The notes under the pieces are model-generated. The model saw only the letters and a program-made list of their open reading frames with translations. It was not told the DNA's origin and did not search any database. From Antilocapra americana (lineage: Eukaryota; Chordata; Mammalia; Artiodactyla; Antilocapridae), in the NCBI GenBank assembly GCA_007570785.1, contig ML660204.1, positions 1,240,001 through 1,304,000 of the forward strand: 64,000 bases of DNA. Reading direction: 5' to 3'. Every line of letters begins with the position of its first letter. Positions within the stretch are counted from its first letter, which is position 1. The translations under genes were made by a program, and so were the position numbers. This document shows positions 54,057 to 64,000 of the stretch, piece after piece.

Positions 54057-54345
54057 GACACTGAGTTCTTTGGCAACTTTTGGTGTAGTTGTAAAAGGAT
54101 CAGCTTCGATGACTGCTCTCAGTTGGTTGCTGTCACCTTTCGATGGCCAGCCACTGCACTCCTTATCTTTAAGCCTCTCATCTCCTTTGCAAAACTTCTT
54201 CAATCACCATTGCACTGTGCATTCCTGGGCCAGATGTGTTGTTGATGTTGCCAATTATCGCTGCCACTTTATGACCCATTTTGTACTCAAATAAGAAACT
54301 TGCTCAACTTTGCTTTTTGTCTAACATCATTTCCATAGTCTAAAA
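54021..54345 (-). pseudogene. Broken mariner transposase, N-terminal part
   Basis: The helix-turn-helix DNA-binding part is recognisable (KVAAIIGNINN and IEADPFTTTPKVAKELSV). In-frame stops and shifts occur before KKFCKGDE. The frame runs into L1 sequence at about 54056. Confidence 0.8.
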
Positions 54346-54503
54346 TAAATAAAAACTAACAGTAATATTATTAGCAAACAACAAAGTGAGAAATGTGTAT
54401 TAAGATGATGTATAACATAACCACATTGATTGAGAATGTATTCCAAAATCAAATGGAAAATTTCAACAATGTAAAAACTGCAATTATGTTCGCAGCAACC
54501 TAA

Positions 54504-56270
54504 ATAATACATATTTATTACAGAGAATTTGGACATACAGTTTAACTTAAGCAAAATAAAGTCATCCTTAATTCTGTCCTTCTACCTGTAAATATATAGA
54601 GACATTCCTTCTGAATGTTTAAGAAAGTAGGGGTGGGATATGGGCAAGGTGCAGAAGAGGCAGTTTCTGCACTGGGGAGCAGTAGCTGGGGGGTGAGAAG
54701 GAGGTGCTGTGGTCCAGGGATTTCTAGGATTCTGCTTACAGAGGCAGTGATTTTGATTTTCTGTTACTTGCTCTGAATGCCCTCCTCCTCCTTGCCTCAG
54801 CCTTTATTACCGCAAAGTGGAATTACACACTTATTTGAGGAAATCATTTATTCATGAGCATTTTGTAGTAGATGCTCAAGAGAAAGTAAAAGATAATGAA
54901 ACCGACTTCATGACCCAGAATATAAAGCTGTGCATTTTGTTTCTCAGTTGTGTCACTCATGCAGGCCTCAGTTATTAATCACCTACTATGTGCCAGGGTC
55001 TGGCCAAGTCCTGGGGAGACATAGATGAGTAATATTTAGGTCTTCCACCCTTCCTAGCTTCCCTAGGGACTTTCATGTGGCCTTTGTAAGAATCACTGAC
55101 TAAGTCAATAATTGTGATGATAATGATGATGGTGATGATCTAAAGTAGTGGTTAGGATTTTAGGCTCTGGGGTGAGGCAAACTTGATACATGGCTCTGTA
55201 GCTTTGGGAACTGTGGTGCTCCTGGCATGAAGGCCATCTTCCTGGGCCTCAGTGTCCTCTTCTATAAATGGATCTTAGCTGTTCTACCTGCAGGATTGTG
55301 ATACACTGTGACAGTAATGCAATATGCTTCATCCCGCCTAGATACACGTAAAGTGGTAGAGATCACCCAGCGCTTATCACTGACCCCACTCCCCATTGGT
55401 CTGCATTTCACTTCACATCATTCCCAACGGAATCCTTCCAGCCCCACTGTGACTTGAGTACCACCACCTCCATTTTGCAGATGAGGTAACTGGGGATGCA
55501 GTTAGCTAAGGAGGTGGTGAGGACTTGAGTTCTCTCACTATCTGACTCCCAGGTCTAGGGGGCCAGTGGACTGGGGGCTGGGAGCAAGAGGCTCTTCTCC
55601 TCCACGCTCTCCCACACTTCCCTGGGAAAATCCAACAGGTGGTGGGGCCTCTGCACTGAGACCATTGTGCAGGGGCCTGGGAGGGTCGGAGGGCCCAGTG
55701 TGTGTCTGGGAGAAGATGGATGCCTTCATTATCATGTGAATCCTGGGAAACTGCCTTCCTGGCTGGGTGGTGGGTGGGCGTGGGCAGCGGGGGGTGGGGG
55801 GGGGGAGCTGGGTGTTCTCAGGCCTGGACCACACAGTGACTGGGAAGGGAGTCCTTATGGAATCCTGAGGGACCCATTAAGAAAACAGATAATGGGATTT
55901 CCCCTCTTGTTTAATTTCTTATTTTAGGACATCTCCATCCTGTGAGGCTTAAAAGAGACACAGATTGAACACAAAATGTTGTTTTTAAGGAAGGAAAAAA
56001 CCCTTCCCCCACAAAGTTGCCACAGTTGCAACTTTCCCACTGATTGTGCTGCAGATGTGGGTCTCAACACTTAGAGCTGGAGCCTTTCATAGAGTGTGCA
56101 GGGGTCAGCATCTCCATGGGGGCATTTCCCAGCGCCCAGTCCCTGAATAGCTCTTTCATTCATGGAAAATATGTCCTGAGGGAATCCAGGGTGATTAGCA
56201 AATATTAATAGTTGCTGCACAAATTGGGAGAAGCAGGTTTCAGGCTTAAAAATCAAGGTGTTGTCAGTTT
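54504..56270. other. Intergenic DNA
   Basis: No gene is supported. MIR-like words are near 55250 and 55475 ('CATTTTGCAGATGAGGTAAC'). A G-run with many GGGTGGG words lies at 55765-55808. Confidence 0.5.
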
Positions 56271-56274
56271 TTCT

Positions 56275-56370
56275 TTTTTAATTTTAAATTGAAGGATAAT
56301 TACAATATTGTGTTGGTGTCTGCCATGTATCAATAGGTATCAGCCATAGGTCTACATATGTTCCCCGTGT
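56275..56370 (-). repeat. Small L1_BT fragment
   Basis: 'AATTACAATATTGTGTTGGT' and 'CAGCCATAGGTCTACATATG' match the L1 3' UTR seen at 53445-53515. Confidence 0.65.
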
Positions 56371-57695
56371 TGTCAGTTTGACTGGAGCAGAAAGGACTGG
56401 CCAGAGTTTGGACAGAAGGTCGGTCGTAGAGAGGTGATCAGAATCACACCACCACCCAGTGACCTGGTGTCCCCATTTTACAGATGAGGAAGCGGAGGCT
56501 TCCGAGGGACCCAGGCAGAGGGGCTCACAGACAATAGCAGGAATCCTGGAGCACATTTGGACTCACATACACGGGCAGAGAGCAAGTGGAGCAGCCCAGG
56601 TTCACTACCTTGAAACAGCAGAGCCTTTCCCTGAGCCCCTTCCTACTGCAAACGCTGCTACAGTTGCATGGAACCGCTCTTTCCCTCTTTCACACACACA
56701 CCAGGGTAGGTGCTGGCTCACAAGTGTTCTCACAAACACACACTCTTTGAAAATGGGCAGGATACATCCAGATGTGTGAGCACGACTTCACCACCGCCAC
56801 GTAGAAATACATATGCAGCCCTGCTCCACGTAAGGTTTCCGTGCCCTCACACTTACTCAAACCCCAAACTCATACAGATTCCACAAGAAAACACACTCTT
56901 TCTCTTTCTCACACGTGTAGGTGCACAGAGAACCTCTAAGGCAGGAAGGGGCCCGGCCCCTCCCCTGGACTCTGCACCCTGGCAGCTAGCTCGGCAGCCT
57001 TGAGCCCAGGCCTTTTTCTACTCCCGCGCCCCCACCCCCGCAAGGACACCTACCACCTTTGACACATATGTCTCCACCTCTTCTCCCCTCCCCACTCCAG
57101 GGCCCTCAGGGTATTGAGAGGGCAACTCAGGTCTTAGAAGCAAGAGAGGTGCCTACTTTCAGGGCACAGACATGTGGAGAGGCCCCGAATGCAGCCCCCA
57201 GGGGCTCAGCCATCTCTGTATCCCCTCTGCCATCACCCTCCCTCAACGCTTAGTCCCAGGCGGGCAAGGGGCCAGGCCTCGCCACCGCTTTGTAGAGGGC
57301 AGGGTGCTGTGGCGGGGAAGGGCCCATTACAGACCCCGGAGGGGCTCATCCGCCTCACTGGGATCTGCCTTCACATGCAGATGGTCTGTTTGTCTCACCT
57401 GGTCTGCCTTAAAATGACAAAGAGGTTGGAGGCTGTCTGGGTATTATAGGAGATGACATTTGACCAAAATGAGAAGAGGAAGGTTAACTATGGTAACACA
57501 ATAGATATCAAAATAGTTTGCACTGTAGATATGATTTGTGTTAAAAAATACATACTACAAAAAAATCTGAAATTTACGTTAAGCTGTTAACAGTAATCTC
57601 TGGGTAGCAGGAAAATGCTGTTTTATTTTCCCACTTTTTAACATATATGCTAATTTTCTACAAAGCATGGATATAACTTCTGGATAATAAGTTTT
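56371..57695. other. Intergenic DNA
   Basis: No gene is seen. The segment 56685-56930 is A+C-rich with short (CA)n runs. Confidence 0.5.
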
Positions 57696-57699
57696 AAAA

Positions 57700-58075
57700 T
57701 TAAATTGATGCTTTTGAACTATGGAGTTGGAGAAGACTCTTGAGAGTCCCTTGGACAGCAAGGAGATCCAACCAATCCATCTTAAAGGAAATCAGTCCTG
57801 AATATTCATTGGAAGGACTGATGCTGAAGCTGAAACTCCAATACTTTGGCCACCTGATGCAAAGAACTGACTCATTAGAAAAGACCCGGAAGCTGGGAAA
57901 GATTGAAGGTGGGAGGAGAAGGGGATGACAGAGGATGAGATGGTTGGATGGCATCACCTACTTGATGGACATGAGTTTGAGTAAACTCTGGGAGTTTGTG
58001 ATGGACAGAGAAGCCTGGTGTGCTGCAGTCCCTGGGGTCACAAAGAGTCAGATACGACTGAGCGACTGAACTGAT
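57700..58075 (+). mobile_element. BovB LINE 3' fragment
   Basis: The frame reads MRVPWTARRSNQSILKEISP and SLEKTRKLGKIEGGRRRG. The tail is 'GAGCGACTGAACTGA'. Confidence 0.9.
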
Positions 58076-58375
58076 CTATATTTCATTTATTTTTGGTCGT
58101 GCTAGAACTTGGTTGCTGTGTGCTGGCTTTTCTCTAGTTGTGGCGAGTGGAGGCTCTTCTCCAGTTGCAGTATGCGGGCTTTTCATTGCAATGGCTTCCT
58201 TGTTGCCGAGCATAGGCTCTGGGGTGTGTGGGCTTCAGGAGTTGTGAAGCATAGCTTCAATAGTTGCGGCACATGGGTTTAGGTGCTCCAAGAAATGTGC
58301 TTTCTTCCTAAATTAGGTAATGTCTCCTGCATTGGCAGGTGGATTCTTTATCACGGAGCCACCAGGGAAGCCCAA
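58076..58375 (-). repeat. tRNA-derived ruminant SINE, long form
   Basis: 'CTGCATTGGCAGGTGGATTC' to 'GGAGCCACCAGGGAAGCCC' at the right end, with a TTTATTTTTGG-type left tail. Confidence 0.75.
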
Positions 58376-58454
58376 TAAAAGGTTTTTATAAATGAATATT
58401 GAATGACATGAAAAATGACAAGGGAGTGGTGTCCTCATGTGAGTTCAGGGGTCT

Positions 58455-58640
58455 TTTTTTTTTTAATTGCTTATTTTTCTGTGCTGGGTCTTAGTTGCAG
58501 AATGTGGAATCTTTAGTTGCAAACTACCAACTATTAGTTGCAGCATATGGGATCTAGTTCCCTGACCAGGGGTTGAACCCAGGTCCCCTGCAGTGGGAGC
58601 TTGGAGTCTCAGCCACTGGGCCACCAGGGAAGTCCTGAGT
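58455..58640 (-). repeat. tRNA-derived SINE
   Basis: 'CCCTGACCAGGGGTTGAACC' to 'CTGGGCCACCAGGGAAGTCC' in reverse orientation. Confidence 0.85.
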
Positions 58641-59425
58641 TCAGGGCTCTTCATTGCTATGTGGGCAGTTTCCTTCTCCATGCCTTTATTTCCTCATCCC
58701 TCAATGGAGACTCAGCACACGGAGGATGTGAACACTTGGGATGGTGCTTGGCACACAAGGAGTACTCAATCAAGGCAGTTGCTGTCCTTCTTTCAGGAAG
58801 GTTTCTGTTAACATTTCCCAGTACAGATTGGATACCACCTGGCTGCCTGCAAGGATGGGTGTGCACAAGTTCCCTAGGCTGGTTCATGTACAGGTTCACC
58901 TACATACAGGTTTGCCCATGCACTTACGTGTCCCTCGAGCACTGAAGTCCATACACTGTGAGGAGACTGCATGCCCATGGGGTATCAGGGACAAGCACTG
59001 TGCTTGCAAACAAGATCCCAGGTCCTTTGCTTCTGATCGCTGGGGTGGAGGAAATGTTGTTTCAGTTTTCTACCTCAGCATGCTCATCCCTTGGTTCCTT
59101 TCAGCTCCAAGCTGCTGGGGATTTAGGCTTCTTCTTGGCATTGGCCTAGACTCAGGCAGGGCTCCTTTAGGGGTCTTAGGACATTTGTAAGGTTGGGAGT
59201 AGTATGGGCTGAGCAACTTTCAAGGAAGAGGAAGTTGGTGAGAAGTGTTGGGACACATGGGTTCATGGTCCTGCCATGCTGCTGAGGAATATCTTTATGA
59301 CCATCCACCTTCTGGACTGCTTTGAGTTCTTAAATCTTTCTTATTCATCTGCTCTTGTGGCCCTTGCCCTTTTATCACTCATTGCATTATCATTACTGTC
59401 CTGGAGCCCCACCCCTGGCTTCCAG
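58641..59425. other. Intergenic DNA
   Basis: No gene is recognised. A MIR/L2-like scrap is near 58735-58790 ('GGCACACAAGGAGTACTCAA'). Confidence 0.45.
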
Positions 59426-59630
59426 GCCTTCCCCAGTCTAATGTTTAGAAAGGACTACGTCACCCCCCTGCTCAGAATCCTTCCTTGGCTCCCAGTGCCT
59501 CCAGGATAAGGCCCAAGCTCCATGGCCTGGCCTTGTGGGATCTGCTCACCTTTCCTTATACCTCAGTCTTTCCCACTCTGCTGGCCTCTTCCCTGTCTTC
59601 AGACTGGGATCCTCTCCTTGGATGGGGATC
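59425..59630 (+). repeat. L2 fragment
   Basis: 'CACCCCCCTGCTCAGAATCC', 'GGATAAGGCCCAAGCTCCAT' and 'GGCCTTGTGGGATCTG' follow the L2 order. Confidence 0.65.
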
Positions 59631-59815
59631 CTCTCCTGGAAAAAGCAGTGAAAGCCAAATGAGCTTCCTTTCCTCTTTTTGTTTCTAACGTGGAGTCTAA
59701 GAGATTTGTGTTCAAATCTCATCTTGCCATTTCCCAGCTCCCTTGTGACTAAGAAAGGTTTCAGACCCTTTCTGAGTTTTAGGGGCTTCCTTTGCCAGAT
59801 GGAGATAATAGCTGA

Positions 59816-59846
<31 letters not shown>

Positions 59847-60440
59847 TCTGGGGATGGATTTAGTTTACTTTCAGTTGTATTTGGTTTTGAAAAACTCAAG
59901 ATTTGGAAAATACAAAGTATACAAAAGATACAAGCCACCCAGGCCTTCATATCTTTCTTGCCCTCAAATTTCCTCAAAGTAGTATCTCTTTTTACATATC
60001 TTAAAGACTCTTCCATAAATATCATCTACTTAAGATCTGCTGTGTGCTTTCCATGGATTACTTCACTTTAATCCTCACAGCCACCTTGGGTAGACTGAGG
60101 CTCAGAGACCAGAGCCTCACGGTTGGTAAGCAGTACATTCGAGACAATGTGTGTCCATTCATGAAGTGCTTTCTATGTGACCTAGGATTGTCCCAGAGCT
60201 GGGACATTCAACGAGTCATTCAACGAGTCATTCAACAAGTTCTGAGTGCCCCTCTTTTAGGTCATTGGGCCGGGGGCTAGGTTACTCCGGTGGAGAGGGC
60301 AGTGGCTCAGCCTTCCCAGAGTTTATCTCAGTGGAGATGGCCTGTCGCTGTTGCCCCCTTTGTCTGAGTAAGAAAACCAAGGAACAGACGCGAAAGAAAC
60401 AGACCTGAGGTCATACAGTGGTAAGGAAAGAGCTGGGATA
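59631..60440. other. Intergenic DNA with (TA)n
   Basis: (TA)n at about 59814-59838 is followed by a T-run. A MIR-like stretch lies near 60040-60130. Three short tandem copies of CATTCAACGAGT lie at 60208-60244. Confidence 0.5.
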
Positions 60441-60499
60441 AGCAGACTTACTTTACTATTGGGGAAACTGGGGCACGGAGAGGGAAACAGACTTGCCCT

Positions 60500-60960
60500 A
60501 GGAAACCCGGCAGGCTGCAGAGCCGGGATTCCCAGGCTCACGAGGTCTCGGCCTTCCCGGCACCTCCCCTCGAGGGGCGGGGCCACCGCGGGCCCCGCCT
60601 CGCTGCTCGCGGCCGCCTTCCTGGCAGCCCTGGCGGCTGTTTCCTGCCCGCGTAGCTGGGCGGGCGGGCGGCCGGCCCATCTGGCGGCCCCCACAGGGAG
60701 GCGGCCCAGACTCGCTGGAGCCAGGCGCCGGCCTGGGCCCCCATGCCCGCCTGGAGAGCCCAGGTGTGGCCGCGGCGGGGGTGGGGGTGGTGCCTTCCTT
60801 CCCGCTCGGCCCTTCCTGACGCACCCGGGCAGGATGCTGCCTCCTCCCCAACCTCCGCCTCCCACGACCTGGCCTGGAACGGGGAGGGAACGCTAGCAGC
60901 GGCGGGAGAGCGGGCTGGGCAGGGAGCAGCAGGCCCCGCCTCTGGTCTCCACTCCTTAGG
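60500..60960. promoter_or_regulatory. Gene-free CpG island
   Basis: High CpG density with GGGCGGGCGGGCGG-type runs. The open frames on either strand are low-complexity Pro/Ala/Arg/Gly. It lies about 3 kb beyond the HM13 3' end and 28 kb upstream of ID1. Confidence 0.5.
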
Positions 60961-61949
60961 AGATCTCAGGCTAGCCTGGCCCTTTTTTTGGCGTGGGTGG
61001 GACGGGAGTGGAGAGCACTCGGTTTTCCCATTTGTGCTGAGAGAACGGCTGAACTCTGACCGGATCGCCCAGGATCCTGCCTTGCCACTCAGGGTCCGAC
61101 CTCAGGGCTGTGGGAGCGGGAGGCACCTCTTCTGCCTGAGGATCCTGACATGACTGTTGACTTGACATTATCCATTTGTTCAGCCATTTAAAGTCTGTCT
61201 GCCTGATCACAACGTCAGCTGGGGAGCCTGCGCTTGACCTGTGTTCCCTGCCGTGCCCAGCGGCGGCTTGACCTGTGCCCAAGTCATACCTGGTGCTGAA
61301 GCCCCAAGAGGGCATGTCAAGGCTTTACCCCTCCCCCCCCCAATTGGAGCCACCTTTCCAAATTGGAGCTTACTCATTTTACAGCTGAGCAAACATGACA
61401 AGAGTGGGCAGCTAGCCCTGCTGTCGATGCTGACCCTTTTCTCCAGTGCCCTCACTCCAAGACAGGGAACCTGGAATTGAGGATCCTGATTTACGTCCAC
61501 CTGCGGTGAACATCCCCCAAATCAGGCCTCCCAGGTTAGAATCCCTCTGGGGCCCTTAATGGCTCTCTACTTCAATTTCCTTTATCTGTAAAAATGATGG
61601 CACCTCCCTCACAGGGGTGTTATAACCATTACATGAATATTCCTAAAATAGATTATCATAATGCTAGACAGGTTAAATACAGATGAAATAGTGTACTGTA
61701 GCTCTCCGCAGGGCTGGCCTCCCTCTTCCTCCACAGTAGCCCCCTCCTACTCAACCGGTCAGGGGAGAGGGAGGCCACTGGGAGCGACACCTAACAAATC
61801 AGGGGCGACCTTGGGGGTTTTGGAGCCGTTTCCCAAGAATCCACTCCCACCCTGGGGTGAGGCTGGCAGTAGGCCCACCCAGGGCCTTGCCCAGCCACCC
61901 ACCCCCACCTCTCCAGCGTGCAGACCCAATCCGTGCCCGGCCTGGTGCC

Positions 61950-62260
61950 ATTTTTCCATGGGACTCTGGCTGTGGCGGTTCACATCTGGAGTCTAGACTC
62001 GGAGGCTCTGCGGGCCGGGCCTACCGCCCGGGCTGGGCCACCACTGCCCGCTGTTTGCTCAGCTGAAGCTGGTTAATTGGAATTAGAGTGGCCTCTGCGG
62101 CGCTGGCTGGCCGGGCGGGCCCTGGATGGCCGCTGCCGAGGTCTGTGGAGCATCTGGCGGAGCGAGGATGGTCATTAGGTGGCAGGCGCCTGGCGCCACT
62201 GCCACCTCAGCCTCTGCCGGGGGCCGGCGGTGACTCAATGAAGGCTTTGTGGGCTCTGGA
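61950..62260. promoter_or_regulatory. Candidate conserved regulatory element
   Basis: GC-rich DNA contains a homeodomain-like TTAATTGGAATTA at about 62071, GGCGCC twice at 62185-62190 and 62192-62197, and an AP-1 site TGACTCA at about 62232. No open frame of note. The regulatory role is inferred from motif density only. Confidence 0.4.
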
Positions 62261-63650
62261 CCACAGAACCAACCGTGCTGTGTGCCTGGGCTGCCTGCCC
62301 CATCTGCCGCCCTGAGAGAGGCCTTGTTCCAGGACCACACGGCCTCCCCCCCGAAGGCGGCTGGAGTCGGCAGAGATCCGAGAAGCCCCTGAAAGGGACC
62401 CTCTTGGCCGGGGGGAGCTTTTGAGATTTCCCATCCTTCCTTTCCAGAAAGCCCAGAGAAGTTGGTAGTGACTCAGGCCCAGGGGTCTGCAGAGGAGTTG
62501 CAAAGTCCTTAGGAACTCTGGAATTTAATTCAGATCGCTCAAGGTCAAATCCCTGTCTAGGGGTTAGGTAAGCTGCCTCAGTTCTCTCACTTGTACATGG
62601 GGCTAATATTACAGATGCAGAGTATGAGAATCCAGTAAATCCTGTATCGAGGTGCTTGGTATATGCAGCAGCTCCCATGACCTGCTCCCACTTGTCCTTT
62701 AGCTCCAAACTGGAAGCAGTCATTTTCAGCCTTTAAACCAGGAAGCTTAGGCAGAGATCTCTGGGATGTTGAAAGTCTGAGTCTCAGGCCAGTGGCCACC
62801 CTTCCCGACCTTCGTTTCTCTACCCAGTGACCTCAGACCAGGCAGGTAAATGAGGGCTGTGCCCACCCCTTGCCTGGTCTGCTGGGGGTTCTCCTTCAGG
62901 CCAGGGCTGCTGTCTTTGGCAAACTGTGGAGAAACCCTGGCTCTGGGATCTCCGGTTCTCGGGCCTGGATGGCCTCCCAGAAGCCCCCTCCCCAGCCTCT
63001 CCAGGGGCACTGGGGATGGCTCTGAGAATCAGGATCCTTCTGGCTTTGCAGCAGTCGTTTTAGGAAGAACCCCAAGAATGGGCAGAAAGGGAGTGGTGGG
63101 TCTTCCATGTCTAGGGTGACCTAGAGTCCCAGTGCTCCCCAGCTGAAGCCATGTGAACGTTGAAACCACAGAGGATGGCTTCTGCCAGCCTGGGAATAAA
63201 ATCCAATCCTTCCTGTGGCCCACGTGGCCCTGCTGCTTCCCTGGCTTCACAGATAATGTTCTTCTTGCTGAGTCAGGCCAGCCTTTTGGTACCACAGCCT
63301 CTTCCCCGCAGACCTTTCCTCCAGAAGGTGATGCAGCCAGTACCTGTCTGACACCCTCACTGCCCCCAAGTACTGGGAGGAGCGTGGCAGGAGAACTGGA
63401 TGGCTGGGAACAGGGCTCGAGGGCCCCCTCTGCTGGTCAGAGGGCATCTGGGGGTGCTAAGCTGGCACACTGGCCACACGCTGGGTGGGCATCCAGGATG
63501 GAGGGGCCAGAAGGTCAGGGCCTCACAGCAGGTTGCGACAGTCCACCGTCCCCAGGAAGGGGCTTACATGAAAGTCTCTGGGTGGGAGGGTGAGAAGTAG
63601 TAAACCTACTCTAAGATATTGGGTGAGAACTTTCTTGAAGTGCAGTGGCC
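62261..63650. other. Intergenic DNA beyond the HM13 3' end
   Basis: No gene is supported. The text is GC-rich and mostly unique. A MIR-like scrap occurs near 62540-62600. Confidence 0.45.
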
Positions 63651-63654
63651 TGCC

Positions 63655-63984
63655 CAGGCTATGGGATGAGTTTTTAATGTGAGGCAAAGTCAGTCCACAA
63701 TACAAAAGTCTAAAAATCAGACCCACTTTTCCCACCTGGCACCCAGGGGTTGGGGGGGTGGGGACAGTTGGGGGCTTCCTTTGCAGGCAGGAGATGGGGA
63801 GGAGTAGAGGAAGGCCAGAGAAGGGGGAGAGGGAACCAGGCCCTGGAGGCCCCACTGTAGGGAGCCTGCTGCCCCTGCCCCTCTCTGGGAGCTGCCTGCC
63901 CAGTGGCAGGACCGCACTGTGTGGGCGGGTGTGCGGCCAGCCCGCCCGGGTGACTGGCCCTTGCACGGTCAGGCACCAGCTCCA
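63655..63984 (-). other. HM13: HM13 3' UTR (predicted)
   Basis: Non-coding sequence after the HM13 stop. An ATTAAA variant poly(A) signal lies on the minus strand at 63673-63678, giving a 3' UTR of about 330 bases. A longer form cannot be excluded. Confidence 0.45.
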
Positions 63985-64000
63985 TTACTTCTCCTTCTTC
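63985..64000 (-). CDS. HM13: HM13 (signal peptide peptidase), last codons
   Basis: The minus strand from 64000 reads G AAG AAG GAG AAG TAA, that is KKEK then stop. The main isoform of HM13, an intramembrane aspartyl protease of the ER, ends in EKKEK. Sixteen bases alone prove little. But HM13 is the expected next gene upstream of ID1 in this orientation, and the distance to ID1 (about 31 kb) is close to the human one. The C-terminal KKEK is an ER-retention-like KKXX signal. Confidence 0.65.

Larger units (their letters stand above)
52907..54503 (-). mobile_element. Mariner (Hsmar1-like) DNA transposon, split by an L1
   Basis: The terminal inverted repeats match: left TTAGGTGGTGCAAAAGTAAT, right (reverse complement) TTAGGTTGCTGCGAACATAA, both flanked by TA. 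The right part on the minus strand holds the transposase N-terminus, with FLFEYKMG, KKFCKGDERLKDKECSGWPS, QLRAVIEADPFTTTPKVAKE and LSV. This matches the Hsmar1/SETMAR-type family by eye. Stops and the internal L1 (about 53346-54056) make it inactive. The mariner part without the L1 is about 0.9 kb, shorter than a full mariner, so it is also internally deleted. Confidence 0.85.

Noticed and set aside
60323..60865. 180-codon minus frame in the 60.5 kb CpG island
   Set aside because: Pro/Gly/Arg low complexity, no splice support, no family recognised.

Overview
This is a stretch of ruminant (bovid) nuclear DNA. Ruminant-specific repeats are everywhere: Bov-tA/Bov-A2-type SINEs, tRNA-Glu-derived SINEs and 3' pieces of the BovB LINE, together with L1, L2, MIR, an LTR and a mariner element. 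The three genes I can recognise all lie on the minus strand, in the order HM13 (right edge) - ID1 (about 31.4-32.6 kb) - COX4I2 (about 7.7-12.85 kb). This is the order known on human chromosome 20q11.2, read in reverse. BCL2L1, the next neighbour in human, should lie to the left of the window and is not seen.

Layout: 0-7.7 kb is AT-rich intergenic DNA with SINEs, a BovB piece and a solo LTR. COX4I2 follows, with four coding exons at 7792-11686 and a non-coding first exon ending at 12766. Its promoter holds an exact copy of the published 13-base oxygen-responsive element. A CpG-dense block at 15.1-16.7 kb carries coding-like minus-strand sequence that I cannot identify. From 16.9 to 31.4 kb there is repeat-rich intergenic DNA plus a gene-free CpG island near 29.2-29.75 kb. 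ID1 has two coding exons, a TATA box, a CCAAT box and, 0.9 kb upstream, a conserved BMP-responsive element with a CRE inside it. From 33.8 to 63.6 kb there is intergenic DNA crowded with nested repeats, including a mariner copy split by an L1. Gene-free CpG-rich blocks at 47.4-47.9, 60.5-60.95 and 61.95-62.25 kb may be regulatory. The last 16 bases match the final codons of HM13.

The genes do not form an operon. COX4I2 encodes an oxygen-regulated isoform of cytochrome c oxidase subunit IV, ID1 an HLH inhibitor of E-protein transcription factors, and HM13 signal peptide peptidase. Most other open frames are chance frames in GC-rich or repeat DNA. I found no bacterial-style system, CRISPR array or functional RNA gene. 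The most unusual items are a degenerate E-box-bearing minisatellite in COX4I2 intron 1, a duplicated COX4I2 poly(A) site between inverted repeats in its last intron, an ID1 intron that is open in frame, and the unidentified coding-like exons at 15.4-16.6 kb. Repeat boundaries are read by eye and are approximate.
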